Assembly: GCF_001890925.1 (NCBI RefSeq)
Contig: NZ_MLCB01000133.1
Span: forward strand, 1-41,428
Length of the DNA stretch: 41,428 bases
Direction of reading: 5' to 3'
Source of the DNA: Planktotalea frisia
GTDB lineage: Bacteria > Pseudomonadota > Alphaproteobacteria > Rhodobacterales > Rhodobacteraceae
Shown: piece after piece, positions 26,567 through 35,877 of the stretch
Layout: every line of letters begins with the position of its first letter
How positions within the stretch are numbered: the first letter of the stretch is position 1
Notes under the pieces: model-generated
Databases searched by the model: none
What the model saw: only the letters and a program-made list of their open reading frames with translations
Told to the model about the DNA's origin: nothing
Made by a program: the position numbers and the translations under genes

Positions 26567-26691
26567 GTTGTCTTCCTCCCAAAGCGCACAAAACGGCGCT
26601 GAATTCATATTGACCAAAGCGTTATTTTCGCTCTTGATTCTTGCACCATGCATGCCCAACCTTGCGCGAAGCTTTCAGCAAAGGCAAAAAA

Positions 26692-27360
26692 ATGCGCTTC
26701 GCAGTCGTAGAGGACAACCAAACATTGGCCAAAGGCATCGCGCACCAGTTGCGGGATCAAGGCCACGGCGTGGACGTCTTGCATGACGGTGCTGCTGCTT
26801 TGGAATTTCTGCTCCATGACAGTGCGGATATGGTGATTTTGGATGTGAACCTGCCCACACTTTCAGGCTTTGAAGTGCTGCGCAGTCTACGCACTGCGGG
26901 CAAAACGATGCCTATCATAATGCTCACAGCACGCGGAGATTTGAAGGATCGCGTTGCTGGGCTGGATGCAGGGGCGGATGATTATTTGATCAAGCCTTTC
27001 GATATGGAAGAGCTCGATGCCCGCATCCGCGCTTTGATAAGGCGTAAACCGCTAGACGATGGCGCGCTCGTGCAAATTGGGGTGCTGAGCTATGATCGTA
27101 CTGGGCGAAAACTACAGGTGTCAGGCGCGGACATTTCGCTGACCCAACGCGAGCTCGCGGTGTTTGAGTGCTTGTTCGAACGCTCTGGGCAGCTCGTTTC
27201 GAAAACGCAAATCGCGGATCATCTATATGGCATCGGCGCTGAGGTCGAAGAACGCGTGATTGAGGTTTACGTCTCGCGCCTGCGCAAGAAACTGAGCGCA
27301 GCAGAGATCAAGATCAAAGCCGCGCGCGGGTTGGGATACATGATGGCTATCCCTGCATGA
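26692..27360 (+). CDS. tctD: Response regulator, OmpR family (TctD-like)
   Basis: The 222-residue protein starts at ATG 26692 with AAGG 8 bases ahead. The receiver domain has acidic residues in VVEDNQ, the phosphoacceptor Asp51 in MVILDVNLPT, Thr in LTARG and Lys in YLIKPFD. A winged-helix output domain follows (LTQRELAVFECLFERSGQLVSKTQ..VIEVYVSRLRKKL). It is divergent from tctC and coupled to the kinase gene by an ATGA overlap, matching the TctD/TctE arrangement that activates tricarboxylate transport operons. It probably binds the 125-base gap to tctC. The ligand class is inferred from its neighbours. Confidence 0.88.
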   Translation: MRFAVVEDNQTLAKGIAHQLRDQGHGVDVLHDGAAALEFLLHDSADMVILDVNLPTLSGFEVLRSLRTAGKTMPIIMLTARGDLKDRVAGLDAGADDYLIKPFDMEELDARIRALIRRKPLDDGALVQIGVLSYDRTGRKLQVSGADISLTQRELAVFECLFERSGQLVSKTQIADHLYGIGAEVEERVIEVYVSRLRKKLSAAEIKIKAARGLGYMMAIPA

Positions 27361-28733
27361 ACTGGCCCCGCATGAACTGGCTTCGCGGCTCTTTGCGCCT
27401 GCGCTTATCGGTTTTGATTTTGCTGCCGTTGATCCTCGTGTCCTTCGTTGCGGTCAATTGGCGTTTGAACAACGCACGTTCAACGTCCGAAGGGATCTTT
27501 GATCGGAACCTCGTGATGCTCAGCCTCGCGGTGTCGCGCGATGTGGCCTATTCGGGGGGTGACACACTTTCAGAAACCACCTCAAGGCTGTTCCAAGAGG
27601 TGACAGGCGGCTCTGTCTTTTATCACGTTTATGGCCCCGACGGCAGTTTTGTGACAGGCTACTCTTCGCCACCTGTGCGCCCTAGTGAAATTGCACTTGA
27701 ACCCAACACACCCTTATTGTTCGACACCCGCTACCTAGGCATTCCTGCGCGCGCTGTCAGTCTCGCGGAACGCGTTGAGATTGACGGTATTCGCGGTCTT
27801 TCGGTGGTCACTGTTTGGCAACATCTGCAAGCACGCCAAGATTTTGCCCAAGCGCTCGCGCTGCAAGCGGTGTTGCTTGCCCTGATTTTAGTGCTCACTG
27901 TTGCGATGGTTGTCTATTTTGGTGTGCAAATCGGCCTGCGCCCGCTGCAACAACTCGAAGCCGCGATTCAGCAACGCTCCACCGCTGATCTGCGCCCGAT
28001 CGAGCGTCATATCCCCGCAGAAGCGCGCGGCATTGTGCAACGTCTCAACGAACTCTTTGGTAAACTGACGGAAGCACAAGTTTCCAAAGACCGCCTGATT
28101 TCAAACGCGGCACATCAGCTGCGCAATCCTGTGGCCGCGATCCATACGATGGCGCAAGCGGTGGAAGCATCCAAAACCATGAAGGACAGTCGCGAGCGGG
28201 CGTCTGAGTTGGTGCAAGAAACGCGGCTTGCTATGCACATCACCCAACAAATGCTGTCTTTGGAACGGCTTAAGGCGGTTGAGCCTGATTTGGTCTCTAC
28301 GGACCTCAACACCTTTCTGACGGGCATAGCTGGCCGCATCGGACCAAGCGTTCTGAGTGCGGATGTGGATTTTGAACTGTCGCTTGCGCCTGAGCAAATC
28401 AGCGCACGGATTGATCCGACAATGTTTGGCGAAGTTCTCAGCAACCTTGTTGATAATGCACTGCAACACGCAGGCCCTAAGTTGACGCAAATCAAAGTGA
28501 CTTTGGCGCAAAATGAAGCGCGCGCCTGTATCGGTGTCGAGAATGATGGTCGCGCGATAACAGCCACAAACGCACGCCATATTTTCGAACGCTTTGCGCA
28601 AGGTAGCGAAAGCCAAGGTGCAGGGCTTGGGCTGTCGATTGTTCACGAAATTGTTGCAGCGCACGGTGGTGATATCGAACTGACCACCGAGCCTGTAACG
28701 CGCTTTGAAATTTTTCTGGATGCTGCGGATTAA
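27357..28733 (+). CDS. tctE: Sensor histidine kinase (TctE-like)
   Basis: The 458-residue membrane kinase has a first membrane helix at about 15-34, a periplasmic sensor of about 130 residues of the 2CSK_N type, a second helix at about 167-190, then a HAMP-like linker, a dimerisation domain with phospho-accepting His253 in NAAHQLRNPVAAIH, and an ATPase domain with NLVDNALQHAG and GAGLGLSIVHEIVAAHGG. All boxes look intact. It overlaps the response-regulator gene by four bases. By position it should sense the tricarboxylate imported by the adjacent TTT system. Confidence 0.9.
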   Translation: MNWPRMNWLRGSLRLRLSVLILLPLILVSFVAVNWRLNNARSTSEGIFDRNLVMLSLAVSRDVAYSGGDTLSETTSRLFQEVTGGSVFYHVYGPDGSFVTGYSSPPVRPSEIALEPNTPLLFDTRYLGIPARAVSLAERVEIDGIRGLSVVTVWQHLQARQDFAQALALQAVLLALILVLTVAMVVYFGVQIGLRPLQQLEAAIQQRSTADLRPIERHIPAEARGIVQRLNELFGKLTEAQVSKDRLISNAAHQLRNPVAAIHTMAQAVEASKTMKDSRERASELVQETRLAMHITQQMLSLERLKAVEPDLVSTDLNTFLTGIAGRIGPSVLSADVDFELSLAPEQISARIDPTMFGEVLSNLVDNALQHAGPKLTQIKVTLAQNEARACIGVENDGRAITATNARHIFERFAQGSESQGAGLGLSIVHEIVAAHGGDIELTTEPVTRFEIFLDAAD

Positions 28734-28850
28734 CTCAAAGCAAACGGCATGAAAAACGACATTAGTTTGCGTGAACGCCTCACCACTTCTTGGCGCGCCG
28801 CGTCGAAAACTGTAGAAAGCGATAAAATGTCGTCAGAGAAAGAACTCCAC

Positions 28851-29179
28851 ATGATCCAACCCACCGCATCGTTCAAAACAATTTGCAACTTTTGCCTACA
28901 GTCGATGGTGTTGAACGTCTCGATCTGGTTGATCCGGAAGGTCAAGTCGTTGCGTCGATTTTAAATCAGCCGGGAAAACAGGGGTCACTTTGTGTTTATC
29001 AATACCTTGATCAGACCTTTGGCATTATCGATGCGAAAGCAGCCGCGCATGGGCTTGCGGTGTTTGGTGAACATACTGAAGACGCAAAGCTGCGCCCCGG
29101 TGCGCATCCGAATATTGATTTTCTGACAGCCATTCTCGACGGCGGTAACCCGTTGAGCGTCCGACTAACGACAGCGTAA
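28851..29179 (+). pseudogene. DUF2322 family gene with a single-base frameshift
   Basis: The start MIQPTASFK (ATG 28851) and the continuation LQLLPTVDGVERLDLVDPEG to the stop at 29179 lie in two different frames. Joined together they give about 109 residues with the DUF2322 pattern: GKQGSLCVYQYL, AAHGLAVFGEHTEDAKLRPGAHPNID and LDGGNPLSVRL. One extra A in the run at 28875-28878 would restore FKNNLQLLP, which fits the family. The family has no known function. Either the gene is broken in this strain or a homopolymer base was missed in sequencing. It is about 117 bases downstream of tctE and is probably independent of it. Confidence 0.7.
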
Positions 29180-29372
29180 CGCTGTCTGTAATGTTCTGAG
29201 TATCCAAAGTAAGTGCTGGGCTATGCACGTCTTAGAGTGTGCTGAGGACTGAGGCTTTGCAAAATAAAACCCTGCCCCCTCGCGATCTTGGCAAAGATCA
29301 TTGCAAAAAGATAGCAGCAAAAAACTCTTTGGTTTAGCGGCCGATAGATTGCGGCTTTTCAAGCGTGCGAGC

Positions 29373-30149
29373 TTACAGGTTTACAGGCAAGACGCCGCCA
29401 ATCTTGTTCGTAATGATCTGAGAGACACGGCGCAGTTCTGACGCGATTTGTGTTTGCAAATCAGGTGTCATTCGTAGCGCAACTGATGCGATGGCTACGG
29501 AGCCAACCGCATGCCCCGTTTGACCAAAGATGGGCGCAGCTGTTCCGACGACATCATCCTCGAACGTGGATTGAACACACGCAATGCCACTTTCTCGGCA
29601 GACGTTCCATTCCGTCCGCATATCTTCCTTGTTTGAAGGCGTTTTTGGCGTGTAGGGCGCAAACTCTAACCGATCTAACAGCTCTTTTTGCGCTTCATCC
29701 GGTAAGTGTGCAGCGATCGCAATGCCAGAAGCAGTGGCGTGCCACGGCAATGCCGTAGAGGGGCTCACATGCACAAATAACGCGCGGTTGGGGCTACTGA
29801 TCGCGACGGTTACAGGATCGCGGCCCGCCATCAGTGTGCCATGCGCCGTTTCGCCAACCCGCGTGGCCAAGGCGTCCAAGTGCTCGGCAATAATCGATTC
29901 TACCGGAAAGCTCTGCTCTCTGATTTGAGCGAGGTGAAAAGGCGATAGCCCGACCCTGTATTTTCGGCTCAACACATCTTGTTCAACGAAACCATTGCGC
30001 TCTAGTGCGTTCAGACAACGTAGTGTCGTCGCCTTGTCAAAACCGGACTTGCGCGCGAGTTCCGACAGGCCAAGCTCGGGAATTTGCGGTGAAAAAAACC
30101 GCATGAGCGAAAGCGCTTTATCAACAGTTCCCATCATTTGCTTTGGCAT
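29373..30149 (-). CDS. IclR family transcriptional regulator
   Basis: The 258-residue protein has an N-terminal winged helix (TVDKALSLMRFF, GLSELARKSGFDKATTLRCLNALERNGF) and a C-terminal IclR effector domain with HATASGIAIAAHL and a late GSVAIASVALRM. Such regulators bind small organic acids or aromatic compounds and act as repressors or activators. It diverges from a TTT-flavoprotein operon, and a near-palindrome lies in the 153-base gap, so it most likely controls that operon. An internal ATG pair at 30134-30137 is an alternative start. Confidence 0.9.
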   Translation of the reverse strand: MPKQMMGTVDKALSLMRFFSPQIPELGLSELARKSGFDKATTLRCLNALERNGFVEQDVLSRKYRVGLSPFHLAQIREQSFPVESIIAEHLDALATRVGETAHGTLMAGRDPVTVAISSPNRALFVHVSPSTALPWHATASGIAIAAHLPDEAQKELLDRLEFAPYTPKTPSNKEDMRTEWNVCRESGIACVQSTFEDDVVGTAAPIFGQTGHAVGSVAIASVALRMTPDLQTQIASELRRVSQIITNKIGGVLPVNL

Positions 30150-30195
30150 AGGCGTTAACTTTTTTGGCGATAGGGTTTCACAGGAAATTCGAGCG

Positions 30196-30245
30196 TTGAC
30201 AGGTATTCGCGATCATCGCACAGTAGTTGAACCATTTGGTAGCAA
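30196..30245 (+). promoter_or_regulatory. Promoter/operator region of the second TTT operon
   Basis: A consensus -35 TTGACA lies at 30196-30201 but no good -10 follows at the right distance, which suggests activator dependence. At 30227-30245 TTGAACCATTTGGTAGCAA has a perfect ACCA-TT-TGGT core with TTG and CAA flanks, a plausible IclR-type binding site. TAGTGAACC just downstream partly repeats the left half. Prediction only. Confidence 0.4.
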
Positions 30246-30302
30246 TAGTGAACCGACTACACAAGAGAGTCTGGCGCTTTATCCATCACCGGGAGAGATG
30301 AA

Positions 30303-31253
30303 ATGAAATACTTAACCTCAACAATCTTGGCCGCTGGCCTTGCCGCGACGGCGCTTGTGGCACCGTCCGTGGCCCTTGCTGAATACCCAGAAAAGCCTGT
30401 GTCCTTTATCGTTCCATGGCCTCCGGGTGATCTTGAGGACGTGTTGACGCGGATGATCGCGGAAGACTTTCAGACAGAGTACGGCGTCGCAGCCGCAGTT
30501 GTGAACAAGCCCGGCGGCGGCGGCGGTCCTTTCCCCGGTGCGATTGAAGTCGCGAATGCGCCTGCAGATGGCTACACCATTGGGTCCTTCATCATTGCGA
30601 TCCCTGTCGTTGGCCCGCAGATCGGTATTCCAGAGCTGAACCCGAACCCGTTCGAGCCGCTCGGCAATTTCTTGACTTACCCCTTCGTGATCGCCGCTGG
30701 TGGCGACGCGCCTTATGACGATATTGCTGGCCTTGCAGAGCACGCAAAGTCTAACGACGTTGTGCTTGGCCACTTTGGTGCGCCGCTTGTGCCAACGCAG
30801 GTGACTATGGGCCTTGCTAAGGAAATGGGCTTCTCTTTCGCGTCTGATGCGGCGTTTGACATGCTTGATTGTAACTCCATCGCGTCTGGTGATGTGGATG
30901 TGATCAACACCACGCTTCAGTTGATCCTGCCTTGCCTTGATGACGTAAAGGTGCTCGCTTCTATCGGGTCCGAGCGTATTTCGCTGACGCCTGACACGCC
31001 AACAGTAGCAGAGCTTGCGCCTGCGCTGGATGTCGCGCTTTGGAATGGTCTGTTTGTTCACAAAGACACACCTGCCGATGTGCGCGAAAAGATCATTGCT
31101 GTCGCAAAGAAAACAGTGATGTCAGAGCGTGCGCAAAAGCTTGCCGCTGAAACTGGCGCGCTGGTTTACTGGCAGGATGTTGCTGCGGTTACGGCTCAGA
31201 TCACGACCGATATCGAAACACTTGCTGGCATCGAAAAGATGCTCTCTGAGTAA
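30303..31253 (+). CDS. TTT solute-binding protein (Bug/TctC family)
   Basis: The 316-residue protein starts with a signal peptide (MKYLTSTILAAGLAATALVA, cleavage near ALA-EY at about 26). The mature protein has the Bug pattern YPEKPVSFIVPWPPGD, VVNKPGGGGGPFPGA and ADGYTIGSF, with a C-terminal lobe containing DTPADVREKIIAVAKK. GGGAGAG precedes the ATG. It is the first gene of an operon with TctB, TctA and three catabolic genes. The first domain carries PWPPGDLEDV where many Bug proteins have PxxPGGxxD. The ligand is a carboxylate of unknown identity. Confidence 0.9.
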   Translation: MKYLTSTILAAGLAATALVAPSVALAEYPEKPVSFIVPWPPGDLEDVLTRMIAEDFQTEYGVAAAVVNKPGGGGGPFPGAIEVANAPADGYTIGSFIIAIPVVGPQIGIPELNPNPFEPLGNFLTYPFVIAAGGDAPYDDIAGLAEHAKSNDVVLGHFGAPLVPTQVTMGLAKEMGFSFASDAAFDMLDCNSIASGDVDVINTTLQLILPCLDDVKVLASIGSERISLTPDTPTVAELAPALDVALWNGLFVHKDTPADVREKIIAVAKKTVMSERAQKLAAETGALVYWQDVAAVTAQITTDIETLAGIEKMLSE

Positions 31254-31268
31254 GGCTCAAATCTCTAG

Positions 31269-31293
31269 GATCGGGCGGCCTGTTCGCCCGATC
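31269..31293 (+). terminator. Intercistronic hairpin between the binding protein and tctB
   Basis: GATCGGGCG (31269-31277) and CGCCCGATC (31285-31293) form a perfect nine-base GC-rich stem with a seven-base loop, followed by a short T-rich stretch (TTTC). It lies 16 bases after the binding-protein stop codon. As in the other TTT operon of this window, it could give partial termination or protect the upstream mRNA end so that the binding protein is made in excess. Confidence 0.7.
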
Positions 31294-31331
31294 TTTCACA
31301 TTTCAGATCTTTCAATAACAGGGTTATCCGC

Positions 31332-31871
31332 ATGTCCCGTGTCAAGACATTGCAAGAGCTGTTCAAGCGCTACCGTCGCCCCGGCGATATCGTGTTCGCT
31401 TGGGCATTTCTGATCCTGTCGCTCTTTCTTGTGAGCCAGCTGGATAGCCAGGCCCCTTGGAAACCTAGCGCCAAGACGTTCTCACAACCTGCGTTTTGGC
31501 CCACTGTGGCCGTCTACGCGATGAGTTTGTTCGCGGCGTTTCATTTGCTCTCTTCATTCCTCTCCGAGCGGTTAGAAGGCCGCTGGATCGAGATCTGGAA
31601 TTGGGTGAAATCTGTCGAATATGCGGGCTGGTTCATGGCCTATGTGTCTTTGGTGCCAAAGCTTGGTTACCTGCCAATGACAATGGTTTTCGCCGTTCTG
31701 CTTGGGCTGCGTGCCGGGTATCGCTCGCTCAAAGTATTAGGTTTTCTGCTGTTGCTCGCCGTTATTATTGTTGTGGTGTTCAAAGGCTTTTTGCAGGTCA
31801 AAATTCCCGGCGCTGCGATTTATGAATACCTTCCAACTGCGATGCGCAGTTTCTTCCTCACATATTTTTAG
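31332..31871 (+). CDS. TTT small membrane subunit (TctB)
   Basis: The 179-residue protein has about four to five hydrophobic segments (FAWAFLILSLFLVSQL; FWPTVAVYAMSLFAAFHLL; AGWFMAYVSLVPKLGYLPMT; VLGFLLLLAVIIVVVFKGFL), the TctB/DUF1468 topology. KLGYLPMTMVFAVLLG is the most family-like stretch. It forms the small integral subunit of the transporter with the TctA encoded 11 bases downstream. The N-terminus is basic and cytosolic. Confidence 0.85.
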   Translation: MSRVKTLQELFKRYRRPGDIVFAWAFLILSLFLVSQLDSQAPWKPSAKTFSQPAFWPTVAVYAMSLFAAFHLLSSFLSERLEGRWIEIWNWVKSVEYAGWFMAYVSLVPKLGYLPMTMVFAVLLGLRAGYRSLKVLGFLLLLAVIIVVVFKGFLQVKIPGAAIYEYLPTAMRSFFLTYF

Positions 31872-31882
31872 GGGGCTAACCC

Positions 31883-33406
31883 GTGGACGCACTCATTTCC
31901 GGCGCAGGCCTTCTCGCTGATTGGCAAGTTATCGTCGCGTTGCTCGTTGGCTCTATTGGCGGTGTGATCATCGGTGCTATTCCGGGCGTTGGTGCGGCGG
32001 TTGCGATTGCGATCCTTTTGCCTGCGACTTTCTCTTTGCCGCCTTTGGTCGGCCTCACAATGCTCCTTGGGATCTATGGATCCTCCATGTATGGCGGCGC
32101 AATTCCTGCGGTGTTGCTCAACACACCGGGCACGGCCGTGAATGCGCTGACGACCTATGACGGCTACCCGATGACCCAAAGGGGCGAGGGGCGGCGCGCG
32201 GTTGCGCTGGCTTATTCGGCCTCGTTTTTTGGGGGTATCATTTCGATCATCGCTCTGATTGCTTTGTCGCCCCTGCTCGCCGCGATTGCGCCGATGTTTG
32301 GCTCGCGCGAAATCTTCCTCGCGGCTTTGCTCGGCATAATTCTCGTCATTTTAGCCCATCGCGGCCAAACCTTTGCCGCAGGCATGCTGGCAGCATTTGG
32401 TATCTTGTTGCACACGGTCGGATTAGAGCCCGTCAATTACACGCGCCGTTTCACATTCGAGCAAAGCTGGCTTGCGTCAGGGGTTGATCTTATCGTTGTG
32501 GTGCTTGGCCTTTTCGCGTTGAGCCAAGCTTTCCTTCTCTTGAGCCAACCTGACGAGCAGCCGCAAACCACGTCTGTAGAAGGCTCTGTTTTGTCAGGTC
32601 TCAAAGAGTTGTGGCTTTATAAACGCGTCGCGACTGTCGCGTCAGGTTTTGGCGTGATGATGGGTATGGTGCCAGGTGTCGGGGAATTCACGGCGCAATT
32701 CATGTCCTACACCTATGCGCAAAAGACCTCGAAAACGCCGGAAATGTTCGGCAAAGGATCGCCCGAAGGATTGATCGCATCAGAGGCGGCCAACAATGCT
32801 GTCCCAGCCGCCGCAATGATCCCTTTGCTGGCGCTGGGCATACCGGGCGAAGCCCTCACGGCGATGATGCTATCGGTCTTTTACGTGCATAACGTCATAC
32901 CGGGCCCGCAGCTGTTCCAGAACCAGATGGACTTTGTCATGGCGCTCTACCTTGCGCTTTTGGTGCTCAATGTGCTGGTCCTCGTGTTCTTGTTGTTCTC
33001 GACCAATATCCTGACGCGTATCATCCAAGTCCCGACGCGACTTGTGGGCATTGTCATTTTGCTGCTCAGTTTTGTGGGCGTCTACAGTCTGCGCAATTCG
33101 ATCACTGATTGTGCGATCGCTTCTGTCTTTGGTGTGCTGGGTGTGATCCTGAAACGGCTTAATCTTCCTTTGGTGCCGATCATCCTTGGCATGGTTCTGG
33201 GCGGTATCATGGAAGTCAAACTGCGCTCGTCTATGCCGCGCGTGAAAACGCCGCTCGATATGATTGATCGCCCGATTGCAATGATCCTGTTTGCTTTGAT
33301 CTTGCTGGTTATCGCACTGCATATCCGCACCTTGGTCCGCGAGTATCGCAACCCACCTAAAAATCCCGATACGGACATTCACGCGACACAAGGTGGGCAG
33401 CAGTGA
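31883..33406 (+). CDS. TTT large membrane subunit (TctA)
   Basis: The 507-residue protein uses a GTG start preceded by AGGGGG. It has about twelve membrane segments and TctA motifs in both halves: GAIPGVGAAVAIAILLPATF, NTPGTAVNALTTYDGYPMTQ, and in the repeat GMVPGVGEFTAQFMSYTYAQ and LALGIPGEALTAMM. With TctB and the binding protein it imports a carboxylate driven by an ion gradient. Its stop overlaps the GTG start of the downstream flavoprotein gene (GTGA), so transport and catabolism are translationally linked. Confidence 0.93.
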   Translation: MDALISGAGLLADWQVIVALLVGSIGGVIIGAIPGVGAAVAIAILLPATFSLPPLVGLTMLLGIYGSSMYGGAIPAVLLNTPGTAVNALTTYDGYPMTQRGEGRRAVALAYSASFFGGIISIIALIALSPLLAAIAPMFGSREIFLAALLGIILVILAHRGQTFAAGMLAAFGILLHTVGLEPVNYTRRFTFEQSWLASGVDLIVVVLGLFALSQAFLLLSQPDEQPQTTSVEGSVLSGLKELWLYKRVATVASGFGVMMGMVPGVGEFTAQFMSYTYAQKTSKTPEMFGKGSPEGLIASEAANNAVPAAAMIPLLALGIPGEALTAMMLSVFYVHNVIPGPQLFQNQMDFVMALYLALLVLNVLVLVFLLFSTNILTRIIQVPTRLVGIVILLLSFVGVYSLRNSITDCAIASVFGVLGVILKRLNLPLVPIILGMVLGGIMEVKLRSSMPRVKTPLDMIDRPIAMILFALILLVIALHIRTLVREYRNPPKNPDTDIHATQGGQQ

Positions 33407-35859
33407 CGCACCCCGCGAGCGCGCCTGTTGTCATAATCGGCGGCGGTATCATTGGCTGCTCGACGCTCTACCACCTTGCGCACAAAGGTGTGCCAGCGGT
33501 GTTGCTCGAGCGTAAGCAGATTGCATCCGGCACCACTTGGCACGCTGCGGGCATTGTTGGGCAGTTGCGCGAAAGCGCGGCGCAGACGGAGCTGTCCAAA
33601 TACACGGCCCGCCTGTTTCAAACGCTCGAAGAAGAAACGGGCCAAGCGACTGGCTACAAGCAAAACGGCACTATCAATTTGGCGCTGTCAGATGTGCGGA
33701 TGGAGCAGATTAAACGCAGTCATGATCATGCTTTGCGCATGGGTATTAAGAGCCATCTTTTGACGCCCGAAGAAACGGCAGAGCGTTGGCCGTGGGTAAA
33801 CTATGACGGGGTGCAAGGGAGTTTCCATGTTCCTTCAAACGGACAGGTAAACCCGCTTGATGTGTGTCTTGCGATGGCGAAGGGCGCGCGTCAAAAGGGC
33901 GCTCAAATATTTGAACACACCGCCGCCACGCGCATTCTCACTAAGGCGGGACGCGTGATTGGCGTGGAGACCGACAAAGGCGTGATCGCCACCGAAAAAG
34001 TCCTGCTCGCTGGGGGGATGTGGACGGCGCGCTTTGCCAAAGCCCACGGCGTCACAGTGCCTCTGCACGCGGCAGAACATTTCTACATCGTCACAGAACC
34101 CGTCAAAGACTTGCCCAAAGACCTACCGATCCTCAACATCCTCGAAGAGCGCACTTATTGGAAAGAAGACGCCGGAAAACTGCTGATCGGCGGGTTTGAG
34201 GCGCGCGGCAAAGCATGGGCCAAGGACGGTATTCCTCAGACCTTTGAATTTGATGAGCTGCCCTTTGATATGGATCACGCAGAGCCTGAGTTGCAGGTCA
34301 TGTTCGAACGTATGCCTGCGCTTGCGGATATGGGGATCCAGACGTTCTTTAATGGTCCTGAAAGCTTTACTCCAGACGGGCGTCCGTTTATCGGTCCTGC
34401 GCCGGAAATGCCGGGATTGTTCATCGCGGCGGGGATGAATTCCAATGGAATTTTGAATTCGGGCGGTGTTGGGTTGACCATGTCTGAATGGATGACCGAC
34501 GGGATGCCTAAACGCGGCATGGGGTCCATCATGGCCGCGCGCGCGCTGCCTTTTCAATCCAATCTCGCCTATAATGCAGAACGTGTAACCGAGGCGATTG
34601 GCCTTCATTATGGCCTACATTGGCCCGGTCGCCAGATGGAAACTGCGCGGGGTGTGCGCCGTGTTCCTTTGCATGAACCACTCGCCAAAGCAGGCGCCAA
34701 ATTTGCAGAGCGGATGGGCTGGGAGGTGCCGATGTATTTCGACACCGATACTGCGGATTGGCCGAATGAACCCTCAATCGGGTATCAAGCGTGGTCGCCT
34801 TGTATCGCGCAAGAGGTGAAGGCCGTGCAAAACGCGGCTGGTTTGCTCGATCAATCCATGTATGCGAAATTGCTGTTGGCTGGCCCTGATGCTGTGACGC
34901 TTTTGAACCATATCTGCGGTGCTCAGATGGATGTTGCCGTTGGCACCAGCGTCTACACCCAGTTTCTAAACAAACGCGGCGGGATGGAGGCGGATGTCAC
35001 TGTGACCCGACTTGCAGATATGCGCTTTATGATCATCACTGGCCACCCCAGCCAAGCGCGTGACATGGCGTGGATCAAAGCGAATGCCGATCCAAACTGG
35101 CAGGTTGAGCTGATCGACATGACCTCTGCCTATAGCCTTTTGACGATCCACGGCCCTAAATCGCGCGCGATTTTGCAAGCTTTAAGCAGTGACGATCTCT
35201 CTAACGACGCGTTCCCATTTGGGGCCGCGCAAGACATGGATGTCGCCTTTGCGCGTGCTTGGGTCATCCGGCGTTCTTTCTTTGGTGAACTGGGATATGA
35301 GTTGATGATCCCGTCCGAGTTTAGTGCGCACGTCTATGAAGCGTTAATGCGTGAAGGCGCGCCGTTTGGGCTGCGCCATGTTGGCATGTTTGCGATGAAC
35401 GCCTGTCGTTTGGAAAAAGGGTTTCGCCATTTCGGTCATGACATTGCCGAGGATGATACACCTTTTGAGACGGGTCTTGGCTTTGCCGTTGATCTCTCAA
35501 AGGCCGATTTTATTGGGAAAGCCGCACTGCTCAAACAGAAAGAAACCTACATGGCCGCTGTGCCAGACAGGCTTGTCGCAATCGCTGTCCCAGAGCTGAC
35601 CCTTGAGAACGGACCGTATCTGTCGCACGATGAAACGATCTGGAAGAATGGTGACATGGTGGGCTACGTGACCTCAGGTGGATGGGGGTATCGATTGCAA
35701 CAAATGATCGGAATTGCGACGCTGCATCAGAGCGGCGGTGTAACGAAAGCTTGGATCGATGAGGGTGGTTTTACTGCGCGGATTGCGGGTGTTGATTATC
35801 CAATCCACGTTCAACTCGCGCCGCTTTATGACCCCCAAGGCGAAAAGATGCGCAGCTAA
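33403..35859 (+). CDS. DMGDH/sarcosine dehydrogenase-type FAD oxidoreductase with GcvT domain
   Basis: The 818-residue fusion starts at a GTG overlapping the tctA stop. The N-terminal DAO-type domain has VVIIGGGIIGCSTLYHLAHK and SGTTWHAAGIVGQLR, where His47 matches the covalent FAD attachment site of dimethylglycine dehydrogenases. GPESFTPDGRPFIGPAPEMPG and NSNGILNSGG also fit. From about 430 onward follow the FAO_M and GcvT-like folate domains (ILQALSSDD; ARAWVIRRSFFGELGYELMIP; RLEKGFRHFGHDI). Enzymes of this type oxidatively remove N-methyl groups and pass formaldehyde to tetrahydrofolate. The substrate is probably an N-methylated amino acid imported by the linked TTT system, which is inference. 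Confidence 0.85.
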   Translation: MTHPASAPVVIIGGGIIGCSTLYHLAHKGVPAVLLERKQIASGTTWHAAGIVGQLRESAAQTELSKYTARLFQTLEEETGQATGYKQNGTINLALSDVRMEQIKRSHDHALRMGIKSHLLTPEETAERWPWVNYDGVQGSFHVPSNGQVNPLDVCLAMAKGARQKGAQIFEHTAATRILTKAGRVIGVETDKGVIATEKVLLAGGMWTARFAKAHGVTVPLHAAEHFYIVTEPVKDLPKDLPILNILEERTYWKEDAGKLLIGGFEARGKAWAKDGIPQTFEFDELPFDMDHAEPELQVMFERMPALADMGIQTFFNGPESFTPDGRPFIGPAPEMPGLFIAAGMNSNGILNSGGVGLTMSEWMTDGMPKRGMGSIMAARALPFQSNLAYNAERVTEAIGLHYGLHWPGRQMETARGVRRVPLHEPLAKAGAKFAERMGWEVPMYFDTDTADWPNEPSIGYQAWSPCIAQEVKAVQNAAGLLDQSMYAKLLLAGPDAVTLLNHICGAQMDVAVGTSVYTQFLNKRGGMEADVTVTRLADMRFMIITGHPSQARDMAWIKANADPNWQVELIDMTSAYSLLTIHGPKSRAILQALSSDDLSNDAFPFGAAQDMDVAFARAWVIRRSFFGELGYELMIPSEFSAHVYEALMREGAPFGLRHVGMFAMNACRLEKGFRHFGHDIAEDDTPFETGLGFAVDLSKADFIGKAALLKQKETYMAAVPDRLVAIAVPELTLENGPYLSHDETIWKNGDMVGYVTSGGWGYRLQQMIGIATLHQSGGVTKAWIDEGGFTARIAGVDYPIHVQLAPLYDPQGEKMRS

Positions 35860-35877
35860 GACGCGAAAGGACATGAA

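Noticed and set aside
29170-29186. GACAGCGT-A-ACGCTGTC palindrome at the DUF2322 stop codon
   Set aside because: It could form a small hairpin but lacks a T-run and overlaps the stop codon; not enough to call a terminator.
30318-31061. 247-codon minus-strand frame opposite the second binding-protein gene
   Set aside because: Highly basic, motif-free antisense frame; the plus-strand gene is unmistakable.
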